Origin: Bog-473 sp963742035
GTDB taxonomy: Bacteria > Actinomycetota > Acidimicrobiia > Acidimicrobiales > RAAP-2
Length of the DNA: 64,000 nucleotides
NCBI GenBank assembly: GCA_963742035.1
Contig: CAVUKH010000002.1
Location: 62,001 to 126,000, forward strand
Reading direction: 5' to 3'
The translations under genes and the position numbers were made by a program. The first letter of the stretch is position 1, and every line of letters begins with the position of its first letter. Positions 40,702 to 49,881 of the stretch are shown piece by piece. The notes beneath the pieces were generated by a model, which was not told where the DNA came from, did no database searches, and saw only the letters and a list, made by a program, of their open reading frames with translations.

Positions 40702-41950
40702 ATGAGTGACGTGACCATCCTGCGAGCCGACCGCTGGCTCGATGTCGTGGCGGGTGAGGTGCGCGAGCCCGCCGTCATTGTGACCGAGGGCAATCAGATC
40801 GTCGGTGTCAACCCGGCCGAGCTCCCGACCGGCGCCACCGAGATCGACCTGGGCAATGTCACCCTGCTACCCGGGCTCATGGACATGGAGCTCAACATGC
40901 TCATCGGGGGGCCGGGCGGTCCCGACGGGCTGCCGGACCCGATGCACGGGGTGAAGGACTCCCCGGTGTACCGGACGCTGCGCGGCGTGGTGAACTGCCG
41001 CACGACGCTGCTGGCCGGCTTCACCACGGTGCGGAACTTGGGCCTCATGGTGTACACGGCCGGCTTCCTGCTGGACGTCGACCTGGCCAAGGCCGTCGAC
41101 CAGGGTTGGTTCCCCGGCCCCCGCATCTTCCCGGCCGGCCACGCCATCACCCCGACGGGCGGTCACCTCGACCCCACCATGTTCCAGGGGCTGGCCCCGG
41201 GCATCATGCCCCAGAGCGTGGAGTCGGGCATCGCCAACGGCGTCGCCGAGGTGCGCAAGTCGGTGCGCTACCAGATGAAGCACGGCGCCAAGCTCATCAA
41301 GATCTCCGCTTCGGGCGGTGTCATGTCGTTCAGTTCGGCGGCCGGGGCCCAGCAGTACTCCGACGAGGAGCTCGAGGCCATCGTCGACGAGGCACACCGC
41401 AACGGGCTGCGGGTGGCGGCCCACGCCCACGGCGACGCCGGGATCCGGGCCTGCATCCGGGCCGGGGTCGACTGCATCGAGCACGGGTCGCTGGCCAGCG
41501 ACGACACCATCACGCTCATGGCCGAAGTCCGGGACCTTCCTGGTCGGCACCACCGCGTCTGGCCGACCACATGGCGATCGACCGCATCCATCCGATCCTC
41601 CAGAAGAAGGCGGCCGAGATCTTCCCGCAGGCGCGCCAGATGTTCGCCAAGGCCCTGGCGGCCGGGGTCAAGATCGCCTGCGGCTCCGACGCGCCGGCCA
41701 TCCCGCACGGGACGCAGGCCGACGAGCTCATCGCCATGGTGCGACCGGGGCATGACGCCGATGCAGGCCCTGCAGGCGGCCACCCTCACCAGCGCCGATC
41801 TCGTCGAGCGGGCGCACGACCTCGGGCAGCTCGCCCCCGGCTTCCTGGCCGACGTCATCGCCGTGCCCGGGCGATCCCACCGAGGACATCCGGGTGACGA
41901 AGGACGTCAGCTTCGTCATGAAGGACGGCCAGGTCTACAAGGGCGTCTGA
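40702..41950 (+). CDS. Amidohydrolase (imidazolonepropionase/prolidase-like), three frameshifts
   Basis: Metal-dependent hydrolase of the amidohydrolase superfamily. Intact to about 41525: LLPGLMDMELNML is the site of the usual HxH, here ME-LN, then KHGAKLIKISASGGV (metal Lys region), VAAHAHGDAGIRACIRAGVDCIEHGS. It continues in a second frame (RLADHMAIDRIHPILQKKA, KIACGSDAPAIPHG with the metal Asp), returns near 41750 (MTPMQALQAATLTSADLVE), and shifts near 41868 to end GDPTEDIRVTKDVSFVMKDGQVYKGV. Repaired length is about 415 residues. The first histidine pair is not evident, which is odd. GGAGATCCC lies before ATG 40702. Confidence 0.8.
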
Positions 41951-42090
41951 TCAGCCCTCTCGGGTCACCCACCACGTAGCGTGGAGTTGATAGAGAGGGG
42001 CATTGTCGCCGAAGATCCTGCGGGGGCATGTCCGCCCGCCGGGCCGTCCGGTGCAGCCGAACCATTGAGAAGGCCATTGAGAAGGAAGGT

Positions 42091-42649
42091 GTGAGCGTGA
42101 CGCACGTGATCCTGGGGGACCTGAGCACATCCTCCGTCAACATGGCGCTGCTGATCCTCCGGGTGGCCGATCGGGGCCGTGTTCCTGGCCCACGGCATCA
42201 ACCACATCTACGGTGGCGGCAAGATCGCCGGCACCGCACGGTGGTTCGAGTCGCTCGGCATGAAGCCGGGGATCCTGCACGCCTGGATGGCCAGCCTGGT
42301 CGAGGTGGCGGCCGGCGCCGCCCTCGTCCTGGGCCTGTTCACTCCGATCGCCGCCGCCGGCGTCGTCGGTGTGATGCTCGTCGCCTTCATCACCAACCAC
42401 ATGAAGAACGGCTTCTTCATCTTCCGTCCCGGCGAGGGCTACGAGTACGTCATGACGCTCACCCTCGTGGCCATCGCCATCGGGACCGTCGGGCCGGGCC
42501 AGTGGAGCATCGACGGCCACGTGAGCGCGCTGCAGGACCTGTGGGGGTGGCCCGGCTTCGGCATCGCGGTCGGCGCCGGCGGCCTCGGTGCGGCCGCGCT
42601 CCTCGGCGCCTACTGGCGCCCGGAGAAGCCGGCTGCCGACAAGGCCTGA
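42091..42649 (+). CDS. DoxX-family membrane protein, one frameshift
   Basis: Four-helix membrane protein of the DoxX group. The start is GTG 42091 (or 42097) after GAAGGAAGG, giving ...VILGDLSTSSVNMALLILRV; near 42165 the frame changes and continues GAVFLAHGINHIYGGGKIAGTARWFESLGMKP, then hydrophobic segments VEVAAGAALVLGLFTPIAAAGVVGVMLVAF, VMTLTLVAIAIGTVG and GIAVGAGGLGAAALLGAYW. Repaired length is about 185 residues. Members have been tied to thiosulfate or quinone oxidation and oxidative stress, but function here is unknown. It lies 140 bases after the amidohydrolase and converges on the SDR at 42662. Confidence 0.8.
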
Positions 42650-42661
42650 GCCGCCGGACCG

Positions 42662-43495
42662 TCAGTCCCAGCTACGCGCCAGCAGGAACCCGGCGGCGGC
42701 GTTGGCCGGCGGGAAGGCGTTGGTGATCCCGGAGCTCACGTAGCCGACGTCGCTGATCAGGGTGATCCCCGAAATGGCGGCCGCGGCGTCGCTGCACAGG
42801 AAGACCAGCGGGTAGGCCTGCTCGAGCGGGGTGGAGGCCTCGATGCCCGTCTCCTCGCGGAAGTCGGCGCCGAAGCCCAGCCACATCTCCGCGTTGGCCT
42901 GGGCCAGCGGGGTGTCCGTCGGGCCGGGGCAGATGGCGTTGATGCGGATGCCCTGCTTGAGCAGCGGGAAGGCCTCGCGGGCCACGTAGGCGCACACCGC
43001 CTGCTTGGAGTGGAAGTAGTCGGCGTAGCCGTGCTCCACGGCCCAGGCCGAGCCGGAGTCGAAGTCGGGCGTGTCGAGGTACTCCTTGAGCTCGCCCAGG
43101 CTCGCCTCCCAGCCGAGGCCGGCGGCCGAGGAGATGAAGCCGATGGCGGAGCCGCGCGGCAGCATGTCGCCGGCGAGCAGCCGGTTGATGAGGTGGCGGT
43201 GACCGACGAAGTTGATCTTCTCAATCCCCGGCGTGCCGTCAGCCACACCGGCGCACGAGAAGAGGGCGTGGATCGGTCCACCGCACTCGTCCACCGCGGC
43301 GTCGATGGAGGCCTCCTCGGCCAGGTTGACGTGGATGGCCTTGGCGCCGGGCAGCTTCACCTCGGCAAAGTCCATCACGACGACCTCGGCGCCGGCGTCC
43401 TGCACCAGCTCGGCCGCCGCCGCGCCCATGCCGGTGGCACCGCCGACAACCAGGACCCGCTTCCCGTCGTAACGGAATGCATCGAACAGTGACAT
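42662..43495 (-). CDS. SDR oxidoreductase (3-alpha-HSD/carveol-type), 277 aa
   Basis: NAD(P)-dependent dehydrogenase with VVGGATGMGAAAAELV (cofactor loop near 17-32), VVVMDFAE (Asp for NAD, near 39), FSCAGVADG, ISSAAG near 122, then a long insertion before the catalytic YFHSKQAV (Tyr/Lys) near 160, and CPGPTDTPL. The extended region between Ser and Tyr is like hydroxysteroid or carveol dehydrogenase-like SDRs. ATG 43495 has GGAGGAG at ideal spacing; the longer frame to 43987 is spurious. A pyrimidine-rich tandem repeat lies just upstream. Confidence 0.9.
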   Translation of the reverse strand: MSLFDAFRYDGKRVLVVGGATGMGAAAAELVQDAGAEVVVMDFAEVKLPGAKAIHVNLAEEASIDAAVDECGGPIHALFSCAGVADGTPGIEKINFVGHRHLINRLLAGDMLPRGSAIGFISSAAGLGWEASLGELKEYLDTPDFDSGSAWAVEHGYADYFHSKQAVCAYVAREAFPLLKQGIRINAICPGPTDTPLAQANAEMWLGFGADFREETGIEASTPLEQAYPLVFLCSDAAAAISGITLISDVGYVSSGITNAFPPANAAAGFLLARSWD

Positions 43496-43510
43496 GTGAC
43501 TCCTCCTGAC

Positions 43511-43537
43511 AAACGAAACAAACGAAACAAACGAATG
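43511..43537. repeat. 9-bp tandem repeat AAACGAAAC, about 2.7 copies
   Basis: AAACGAAAC at 43511-43519 and 43520-43528, then AAACGAATG. Similar ACGAAA units continue to about 43570. On the coding strand of the SDR this is a T-rich tract immediately upstream of its ribosome-binding site and downstream of the CoA transferase stop. It could be a polymorphic spacer affecting expression. Confidence 0.7.
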
Positions 43538-43577
43538 AAACCGAAAAACTGACGAAAGACCGACGAAACGACGCGTC

Positions 43578-44795
43578 CTACCCGACGACGGAGCGAACCT
43601 TGAGGTCCACGATGGTATCCCAGTCGACCCCGATTTCTTCGAGGATGGCGTCGCCGTGCTCGTTGAATTCGGGCGCCCTGCGCACCGGTGACGGCTCCCC
43701 GCCGAACTGCACCGGAGAGGCAACCAGTTGGAAGGGTGTGCCGCTCGCCGTCTCGCAGTCCTGCATGTAGCCGTTGGCGACAGCTTGCGGATCGACGGCA
43801 CACTCGAGGGTGTCCTGCACGACGCACCACTGGCCGGAAAAGTCGGCCAGGCGCTCACGCCATTCCGCCACCGTGTGCTGCGCGAACGCGTCCTCCATGA
43901 GCGCCTGCGCCTCCAGGCTGTTCTCGACGAGGCCGGCGTGGTCGGCGAAGCGCGCATCGGTGCCGAGATCCGGCCGACCGACGGCATCGCAGAGCTCGGC
44001 CCAGTACCTGCTGGCCTGGAGGCAGCAGAAGGACAGCGAGCGCTCGTCCTTGGTCTGGTAGTTGCGCACCAGCGGGTTGAGCCGCGGCGCGTTGGACGGC
44101 GGGCCGCCCCAGGGCGTGTTGCTGATCAGCGAGAGGGCGAAGGCCTGCCCCATGGCCCACATGCCCGTGCCGAGCAGCGAGACGTCGACGGTGGTGGCCT
44201 CACCCGTGCGCTCTCGGTGGAACAGAGCGCCCATGATGCCGCCGGCGATGGTCATGGCCCCGATGGAGTCGCCGAACCCGGGCCCGGGGGGACCGACCAG
44301 CCGGTCCTGGTCTGTCGGCGTCGCCCCGAGGGACACGCCGGCCCTGAACCAGAAGGACAGTGAGTCATAGGAGCCCTTGTCGGCGTCGGGGCCGCGCTCA
44401 CCCTGGCCGGTGCCGGCGACGTAAATGATGTTCGGGTTGTGCTTCCGGATGTCATCGGGCTCGATGTTGAGCTTCTTGCGCACCCGGGGCAGCTTGTTGG
44501 TCAGGAAGACGTCTGCCGTGGCGGCGAGCTTGTGGAGGACGTCGAGGCCTTCGGGCGTGGAGAGGTCGAGGGCCAGGCTGCGCTTGCCCCGGTTGGAGTG
44601 CTCCAGCAGTGCGTGCACGTCGCCGCCGATGGAGACCACCCCGGTGGCAGCCAGTCCCCGCATGGCGTCGCCGCGCTCAATCGGCTCGATCTTGATCACG
44701 TCGGCGCCCCAGTCGGCCAGGAGCGCCGAGGCCGCCGGCACGAAGGTGTGCTCGGCCACTTCGAGGACGCGGACGCCCTCCATCACTGCGGTCAA
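43578..44795 (-). CDS. CaiB/BaiF CoA transferase, 405 aa
   Basis: Family III CoA transferase: GVRVLEVAEHTFVPAASALLADWGADVIKIEP at the start, and catalytic Asp176 in GPGFGDSIGAM. The TTG at 44795 is preferred because AGGGAGGG lies five bases before it; GTG 44786 and ATG 44783 are alternatives nearby. The gene is intact in a region rich in frameshifts. It is on the same strand as the SDR (82-base gap) and downstream of the quinone-oxidoreductase-like gene. Confidence 0.9.
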   Translation of the reverse strand: MTAVMEGVRVLEVAEHTFVPAASALLADWGADVIKIEPIERGDAMRGLAATGVVSIGGDVHALLEHSNRGKRSLALDLSTPEGLDVLHKLAATADVFLTNKLPRVRKKLNIEPDDIRKHNPNIIYVAGTGQGERGPDADKGSYDSLSFWFRAGVSLGATPTDQDRLVGPPGPGFGDSIGAMTIAGGIMGALFHRERTGEATTVDVSLLGTGMWAMGQAFALSLISNTPWGGPPSNAPRLNPLVRNYQTKDERSLSFCCLQASRYWAELCDAVGRPDLGTDARFADHAGLVENSLEAQALMEDAFAQHTVAEWRERLADFSGQWCVVQDTLECAVDPQAVANGYMQDCETASGTPFQLVASPVQFGGEPSPVRRAPEFNEHGDAILEEIGVDWDTIVDLKVRSVVG

Positions 44796-44919
44796 CGGAA
44801 CCCTCCCTCTGTCCGCCCAGCTCGGGTGCGATCCCGGTACCCGGCGAAACCTAAAACTGACATCGACGTCGACAATAGCCCTGCCCCCGGAGGGGCCGCC
44901 CCCCTGGTTCCGCCCAGCC

Positions 44920-45904
44920 TCATGCCGGGGGGGCGACCTGCAGGAGTACCTTGCCAACGGCCTGGCCGTCGGCGACATGGCGCAGGGCTGTCACCACCTC
45001 GGACAGGGTGAACTCGGCCCCGATGAGGGGGGCGGCCCGTCCCTGGGCGAGAAGCGCCAGGAGCTCGCGGTCGTTGCGGGCCATGTCGTCCGACTGGTGG
45101 GTGGCGAAGTCCCGGAACTGGAACCCGAGGATCTGGATGCCCTTCAACAGCACGAGGTTCAGGGGGATACGGGGGATGGCGCCGGCGGCGTAGCCCACGG
45201 TCACGAAGCGGCCGCCGTAGTGCAGCGCGCGCAGCGCCGGCTCGGCCAGGTCGCCCCCGACCGGGTCGATCACGACGTCGGCCCCGCCCGGGAGGGCGTC
45301 GCGCAGCGCCTGGCGCAGGTCGCCGGCGCGGTGGTCGATCAGCCGCTCGGCGCCGCAGGCCTTCGCTGCATCGAGCTTCTCGGGCGTCGAGGCGATGGCC
45401 GTCACGGTGGCGCCCAAGGCCGCACCGAGCTGCACGGCGGCGGAGCCGACGCCGCCGCCGGCGCCCAACACGATGAGCTCCTCCCCGGGCTGGAGCGCCG
45501 CCACCGATCGCAGCACGTGGTACGCCGTCTTGTAGGCGACGCCGAAGGCGGCCGCCACGCGGTCGTCCACCTCGTCGGGGATCGCAGTGAGCGCGCCCGC
45601 GCCGACGACGACCTCGTCGGCGAAGGCGCCCACGAAGCACGACCCGAAGACCCGCTGGCCGACGGCCAGACCCTCGACACCCTCGCCGACCTCGGCGACC
45701 ACGCCGGCGAACTCGCTGCCCGTGACGAAGGGCAGCGGGGCCGACATCTGGTACGTGTTGGCGATCACCAGGAGGTCGGGAAAGTTGATGGCCCCGACGT
45801 GGACGCGGACCTTGGCCTCGCCGGCGCCGACCGTCGGCGACGGTACCGTCGGTCACCGTGACGACCTCGGGCCCCCCGTAGGTGGAGCACAACGCAGCGC
45901 GCAT
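44920..45904 (-). CDS. NADPH:quinone oxidoreductase-like (zinc-less MDR), one frameshift
   Basis: Begins MRAALCSTYGGPEVVTVTDGTV at 45904, shifts frame near 45850, and continues PSPTVGAGEAKVRVHVGAINFPDLL, ANTYQMSAPLPFVTGSEFAGVV, then the cofactor loop LGAGGGVGSAAVQLGAALG and DVVIDPVGGDLAEPAL to LLQVAPPA. No structural-zinc cysteine cluster is present, as in QOR/enoyl-reductase-type MDR enzymes. Repaired length is about 328 residues. It follows the APH-type gene by 15 bases in the same direction, so it may act in the same pathway as the APH/ACAD pair. Confidence 0.82.
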
Positions 45905-45919
45905 GCAGCTCGCCCTCGG

Positions 45920-46990
45920 CTACGCCAGCACCGAGTAGTCGGTCGACTCGGCCAGGTCGGCCGCCGACTGCATGAGGTCGAGGACGACCGCGCCGAAGGC
46001 CTGCAGCTTCTCGTCGTCCCCCGCCCGCTGGAAGCCCTGCTCGAGCACCACGGCGAGCTTCCACTTGGCCAGCACGCAGTAGTAGTCGATGTCGTCGACC
46101 TGGCGACCCGACGTCTCGGCGTAATGCGCCAGGACCTCGTCCCGCGACGGCATGCCCGTCATGTCGACGTAGCCGCCCGTCCGTGTCCTCGTCGCTCGGT
46201 GGTGTCGTCGGGCCAGGACTGCACGACCCAACCGAGGTCGAGCTTGGGGTCTCCCACCGTGCCCATCTCCCAGTCGACGATGGCGGCCAGCCGCGCCGGT
46301 GCCCCGTGCTCGAACATGACGTTGGCGAACTGGTAGTCGCCGTGCATCAGCCCGGGGATGTAGTCGATCGGCCGGTGGGCGCGCAGCCACGCCGCCGCCT
46401 CGTCGAATCCGGGAAGATCGCGGCCCTTTATGCGCTCGAGGAACGCGGTCCAACGGTCCACCTGGCGCTCGTGGAAGCCCTCGGGACGCCCGAGGTCGGC
46501 CAGGCCCTTGGCCTGCCAGTCGACGTTGCCCAAGAGCGCGATCCCTTCGACCAGTTGGAAGGCCAGCCCACGGCGCGCATCGAGATCCTTGTCGAACGGC
46601 GCCGGCCACTGGCGCCGGGTGGACATGGGGGACCAGCCGTCGACGAAGCCCATGATGTAGAAGGTCCGACCCAGAACCGATTGGTCGGTGCACACGGCGA
46701 TGGCCTCGGTGTGGGGCACGTTCGTGCCCGTCAGCGCCTCAATGATGCGCCACTCGCGGACGATGCCGTCGTCGCGTGACGCCGGCGCGCTCAGCGGGGG
46801 GATGCGCATGGCGCCAGTGCAGGTCGCCCCGGCGCAGTTCGTAGATCTCGTTCTGGCTCCCCCCGGAGATGTAGCGGTGCTCGAGCGGCGCCCCGACCCC
46901 GAGTCCCTGGCTGTCGAGCCAGGCGGTGAGCTTGTCGACGTCGGCGATCGTCGGGCTCGTCGCCGACGGCGTCGGACTCCTCGGTCAGCG
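45920..46990 (-). CDS. APH-family phosphotransferase (ACAD10/11 kinase-domain-like), frameshifted
   Basis: Kinase-fold protein. Pieces in order are IADVDKLTAWLDSQGLGV, EHRYISGGSQNEIYEL (nucleotide loop), then after a shift near 46815 VREWRIIEALTGTNVPHTEA, FYIMGFVDGW, the catalytic loop GLMHGDYQFANVMF (Asp and Asn) and metal motif AIVDWEMGTVGDPKLDLGW. A second shift near 46190 leads to GGYVDMTGMPSRDEVLAHYAE and the stop at 45920. The exact start is unclear. This is the subgroup encoded beside or fused to acyl-CoA dehydrogenases (mammalian ACAD10/11, LvaA-like kinases), which phosphorylate hydroxyacyl-CoAs, rather than an antibiotic-resistance enzyme. It overlaps the ACAD gene end. Confidence 0.8.
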
Positions 46991-48297
46991 CTCACAGGTT
47001 CCCCACCTCCAACTCCAGGTACTTGGCCGTACTTCGCCTCTGGCGGCCTCCTGCCGCTTGGGCAGCCACTGCGTCGGCCAGATGTCGTCGCTCTCCTTGT
47101 AGTCGCGCAGCACCTGGCGGGCCACCGTGACCTTGTGCACCTCGGTGGGGCCGTCGGCCAGGCCCAACACGCCGGCGCCGTGGATCATGCCGAAGAACGG
47201 CATCTCGTTGGTCGTCCCCAGTGCGCCGTGGACCTGCATGGCGCGCCAGGCGATGTCGTGCAGCACGGTGGGCATGACCACCTTCGCCGTGGCGATGTCC
47301 TTGCGCACCCGCTTGTAGTCGTTGTACTTGTCGATCTCCCATGCCGTGTAGAGCACGAAGAGCCGGAACTGAATGAGCTGGGCGTAGGAGTCGGCGATGT
47401 AGCCCTGCACGAATTGCTTGTCGGCCAGCTTGCTGCCGGCGGTCTCCCGGCTCAGCGCCCGCTCGCACATCATGTCGATGGCCTTCTGGGCCATGCCGAT
47501 GGTGCGCATGGCGTGATGGATGCGTCCGCCGCCGAGGCGGGTCTGGGCGATGACGAAGGCCTGGCCCTCGCCGCCAAGGAGCGCCTCCTCGGGGACGCGC
47601 ACGTCCTCGTAGTGGATGAGGGCGTGGGAGCCCTCGTTGACCGGCTCGCCGTACAGGCCGACGTTGCGCACAATGTTGACGCCCGGCGTGTCGGTGGGTA
47701 CCAGGAACATGGACATCCCCTTGTACGGGCTGATGTCGGGGTTGGTGACCGCCATGACGATGAGGAACGACGCCGTCTTGGCGTTGGACGAGAAGTACTT
47801 CCACCCGTTGATGACCCATTCGTCACCGTCCTTGACCGCCCGCGTCGTGAACAGCGTCGGGTCGGCGCCGGCGTGAGGCTCGGTCATGGAGTAGCTCGAG
47901 AAGCACTCGCCTGAGAGCAGCGGCTGGAGGTAGCGCTCCTTCTGATCGTCGGTGCCGTAGTGGGCGATGATCTCCGCGTTGCCCGTGTCGGGCGCCTGGC
48001 ATCCGAACACGATCGGGCGCCCACGACGAGCGGCCCAGGATCTCGTTGAGCAGCGCCAGCTTCAGCTGCCCGTACCCCTGTCCGCCGAGATCGGTCCCGA
48101 GATGCGTCGCCCAGAGCTGCTGGCGCCGCACCTCCTCCTTGAGCGGGTCGATCGCCTCGCGCCGCTTGCCCTCGAGCGGTGTGAACTGCAGGTGCGGGAA
48201 CACGAGGTCGAGCGGTTCGACCTCCTCGCGGACGAACGGCGTCGGCCCAGTCCAATTTCTCCTGGTACTCAGGATCGGTTTCGAAGTCCCATGCCAT
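46985..48297 (-). CDS. Acyl-CoA dehydrogenase, ACAD10/11-like, frameshifted
   Basis: Starts MAWDFETDPEYQEKLDWADA at 48297; shifts near 48240 (FVREEVEPLDLVFPHLQF) and 48030, then reads APDTGNAEIIAHYGTDDQKERYL, SYSMTEPHAGADPTLF, VINGWKYFSSNA, QVHGALGTTNEMPF and ADGPTEVHKVTVARQVL. A further shift near 47030 gives a natural end AKYLELEVGNL at 46992. At the catalytic position it has Asp in DGPTEVH instead of the EGT of MCAD, typical of the ACAD10/11 group. With the adjacent APH-type kinase it may remove a phosphate from a phosphorylated hydroxyacyl-CoA. Repaired length is about 430 residues. Confidence 0.82.
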
Positions 48298-48321
48298 GTG
48301 CAGCCCTCCCTCGGTCGGAGT

Positions 48322-48338
48322 TCAGAATATGATTCTGA
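48322..48338. promoter_or_regulatory. 17-bp perfect palindrome TCAGAAT-ATG-ATTCTGA
   Basis: Exact seven-base arms around a three-base centre, 25 bases upstream of the ACAD start (48297) and 39 bases upstream of the TetR ATG (48377). It occupies the middle of the divergent gap, the classic site for TetR autoregulation and repression of the neighbouring operon (ACAD, kinase, quinone oxidoreductase). Confidence 0.6.
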
Positions 48339-48376
48339 GTATCAAGAACGCAATACCAACTTCCCCGGCGGATGTC

Positions 48377-49013
48377 ATGACTGGCCAGACCGGCGACGTG
48401 GCCGGCCGGATCGTCCGTCGAACCCTGTCCAAGCGGGAGGACCAGTACGCCAGCGAGGTCCGTCGCCTGCTCGATGCCGGCGCTCGAGGTCATCCGTCGC
48501 TGCGGCACGTCGTCGCGGCCCCGGGTGGCCGACATCGTCGCCGAGGCCGGGCTCTCCAACGAGGCCTTCTACCGCCACTTCCGCTCGAAGGAGGCCCTGG
48601 TCGCCGCCATCCTGGAGGACGGGGGCGAACGCCTGCGCAGCTACGTGGCCCACCAGATGGCCAAGGAGCCGACACCCGAAGGCCAGGTCCGGCGCTGGGT
48701 CGCTGGTGTGCTGGGGCAGGCCGACGAGGACATAGCGGCCACCACACTGGCGGTGCTGTGGAACGGGAGCAGCGTCGGAGACCGCCGCCGGGGGCCACTT
48801 CGTCAGTCGCACCGGTGGCATCCCTGCTGCTCGAGCCGTTCACCGCGCTGGGCAGCGACGACGCCGGAGTTCGACGCCGCCTCGCCGCGCACGCGACGTT
48901 CGGGATGCTCTCGGACTGCCTCTGGCAGCAGATGCAGCCGACCCGTGCCGAGGTCGAGCGCGTGACCTCCTTCTGCCTGCGTGCCGGCGACGGCCTGACG
49001 CTCCGTCTACTAG
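48377..49013 (+). CDS. TetR-family regulator, two frameshifts
   Basis: Begins MTGQTGDVAGRIVRRTLSKREDQYASEVRRLLDA. A shift near 48475 leads to ALEVIRRCGTSSRPRVADIVAEAGLSNEAFYRHFRSKEALVAAIL, a complete HTH. Another near 48790 leads to VAPVASLLLEPFTALG and FGMLSDCLWQQMQPTRAEVERVTSFCLRAGDGL. The end is uncertain; TAG at 49011-49013 is close to the convergent crotonase stop. Repaired length is about 210 residues. It faces away from the ACAD operon and probably represses it through the palindrome at 48322-48338. Confidence 0.75.
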
Positions 49014-49786
49014 GCGAACTCCTCGGGGACCCAACTCGGCGCTCGCTTCTCCATGAAGGCCAGCATCCCCTCCCGCGGTTCGGGCGACTCGGCCAGGGCC
49101 CAGAACATGGTCTGGTAGTCGATGATGCCGTAGCGCTCGTTGAGCATCCTCTTCACATGCATGCGTGCCATTGGCGGCGTCTGCAGGATTTCCTTCACCG
49201 CTTCGAGTGCGGCGTCACGGAGCTGCTCGTGCGGTACCAGCCGCGAGATCACGCCGATCCGCTGCGCCTCGGCGGCGTCGAAGCGCCGGGCCGACAGCAG
49301 GAGATCGCGGGCCACTGCGAGCCCGACATGCGCGGGGAGGACAGCGGCGTACGTCGCATCGGGTATGCCGCGCAGCAGCTCGGGCACCCGGAAGGTGGCC
49401 CGGTCGCTCGAGACGGCGATGTCAGCCAGCATGGCGATCAGCAGGCCACCGGCTTGGCAGATCCCGTTCACCGCCGCGACCACCGGGGCCCGGCTGTCCC
49501 TGATGGTCAGGAACGGCAAAATGTCGTGCCCGATGTCGGGCGTCGGCTCGTCCCCCGGGTCCGAGCGCCCTCCCAGATCCCCGCCCGGAGCGAAGACGTC
49601 GCCGGTGCCGGTGATGATGAGGGCCGCCAGGTCCGGATCGTCGTTCACGATCCCGACCGCCCGCTTGATGCCGAAGTACATCGCCGGGGTGAAGGCGTTC
49701 CTGGCCTGGGGTCGGTCGATCACGCACCAGGCGACCGCACCCTCGCGCTCGAAGCGCAGCCCCGCCGCGCCGAGTTCCTCTGACAC
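49010..49786 (-). CDS. Enoyl-CoA hydratase/isomerase-family protein, 258 aa
   Basis: Crotonase fold: RPQARNAFTPAMY near 25-37, DVFAPGGDLGGR near 63-74, NGICQAGGLLIAMLADI near 107-123, and FRVPELLRGIPDATYAAV. The first catalytic Glu position is Leu (GGLLIA), while the second keeps Glu (VPEL), so isomerase-like chemistry is more likely than hydration. The GTG start at 49786 has AAGGAGGA at good spacing. The gene is intact although its neighbours on both sides are frameshifted. It converges on the TetR gene and is downstream of a second TetR gene. Confidence 0.88.
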   Translation of the reverse strand: MSEELGAAGLRFEREGAVAWCVIDRPQARNAFTPAMYFGIKRAVGIVNDDPDLAALIITGTGDVFAPGGDLGGRSDPGDEPTPDIGHDILPFLTIRDSRAPVVAAVNGICQAGGLLIAMLADIAVSSDRATFRVPELLRGIPDATYAAVLPAHVGLAVARDLLLSARRFDAAEAQRIGVISRLVPHEQLRDAALEAVKEILQTPPMARMHVKRMLNERYGIIDYQTMFWALAESPEPREGMLAFMEKRAPSWVPEEFA

Positions 49787-49881
49787 GCGCGTCCTCCTTC
49801 GTCCGTTGCCTGCGGGGCGACACTACCGGTCGTCGTGCACGGGTCACCGGGGTGGCCGTCGTTGCCGCTTTTCGGGAACGG

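Noticed and set aside
43507..43570. CRISPR array
   Set aside because: The repeat unit is only 9 bp, without unique spacers or cas genes.
45920..46990. Antibiotic-resistance aminoglycoside phosphotransferase
   Set aside because: Fold and catalytic loop match, but the context (overlapping ACAD, CoA metabolism) and subgroup features point to the acyl-CoA-linked kinases instead.
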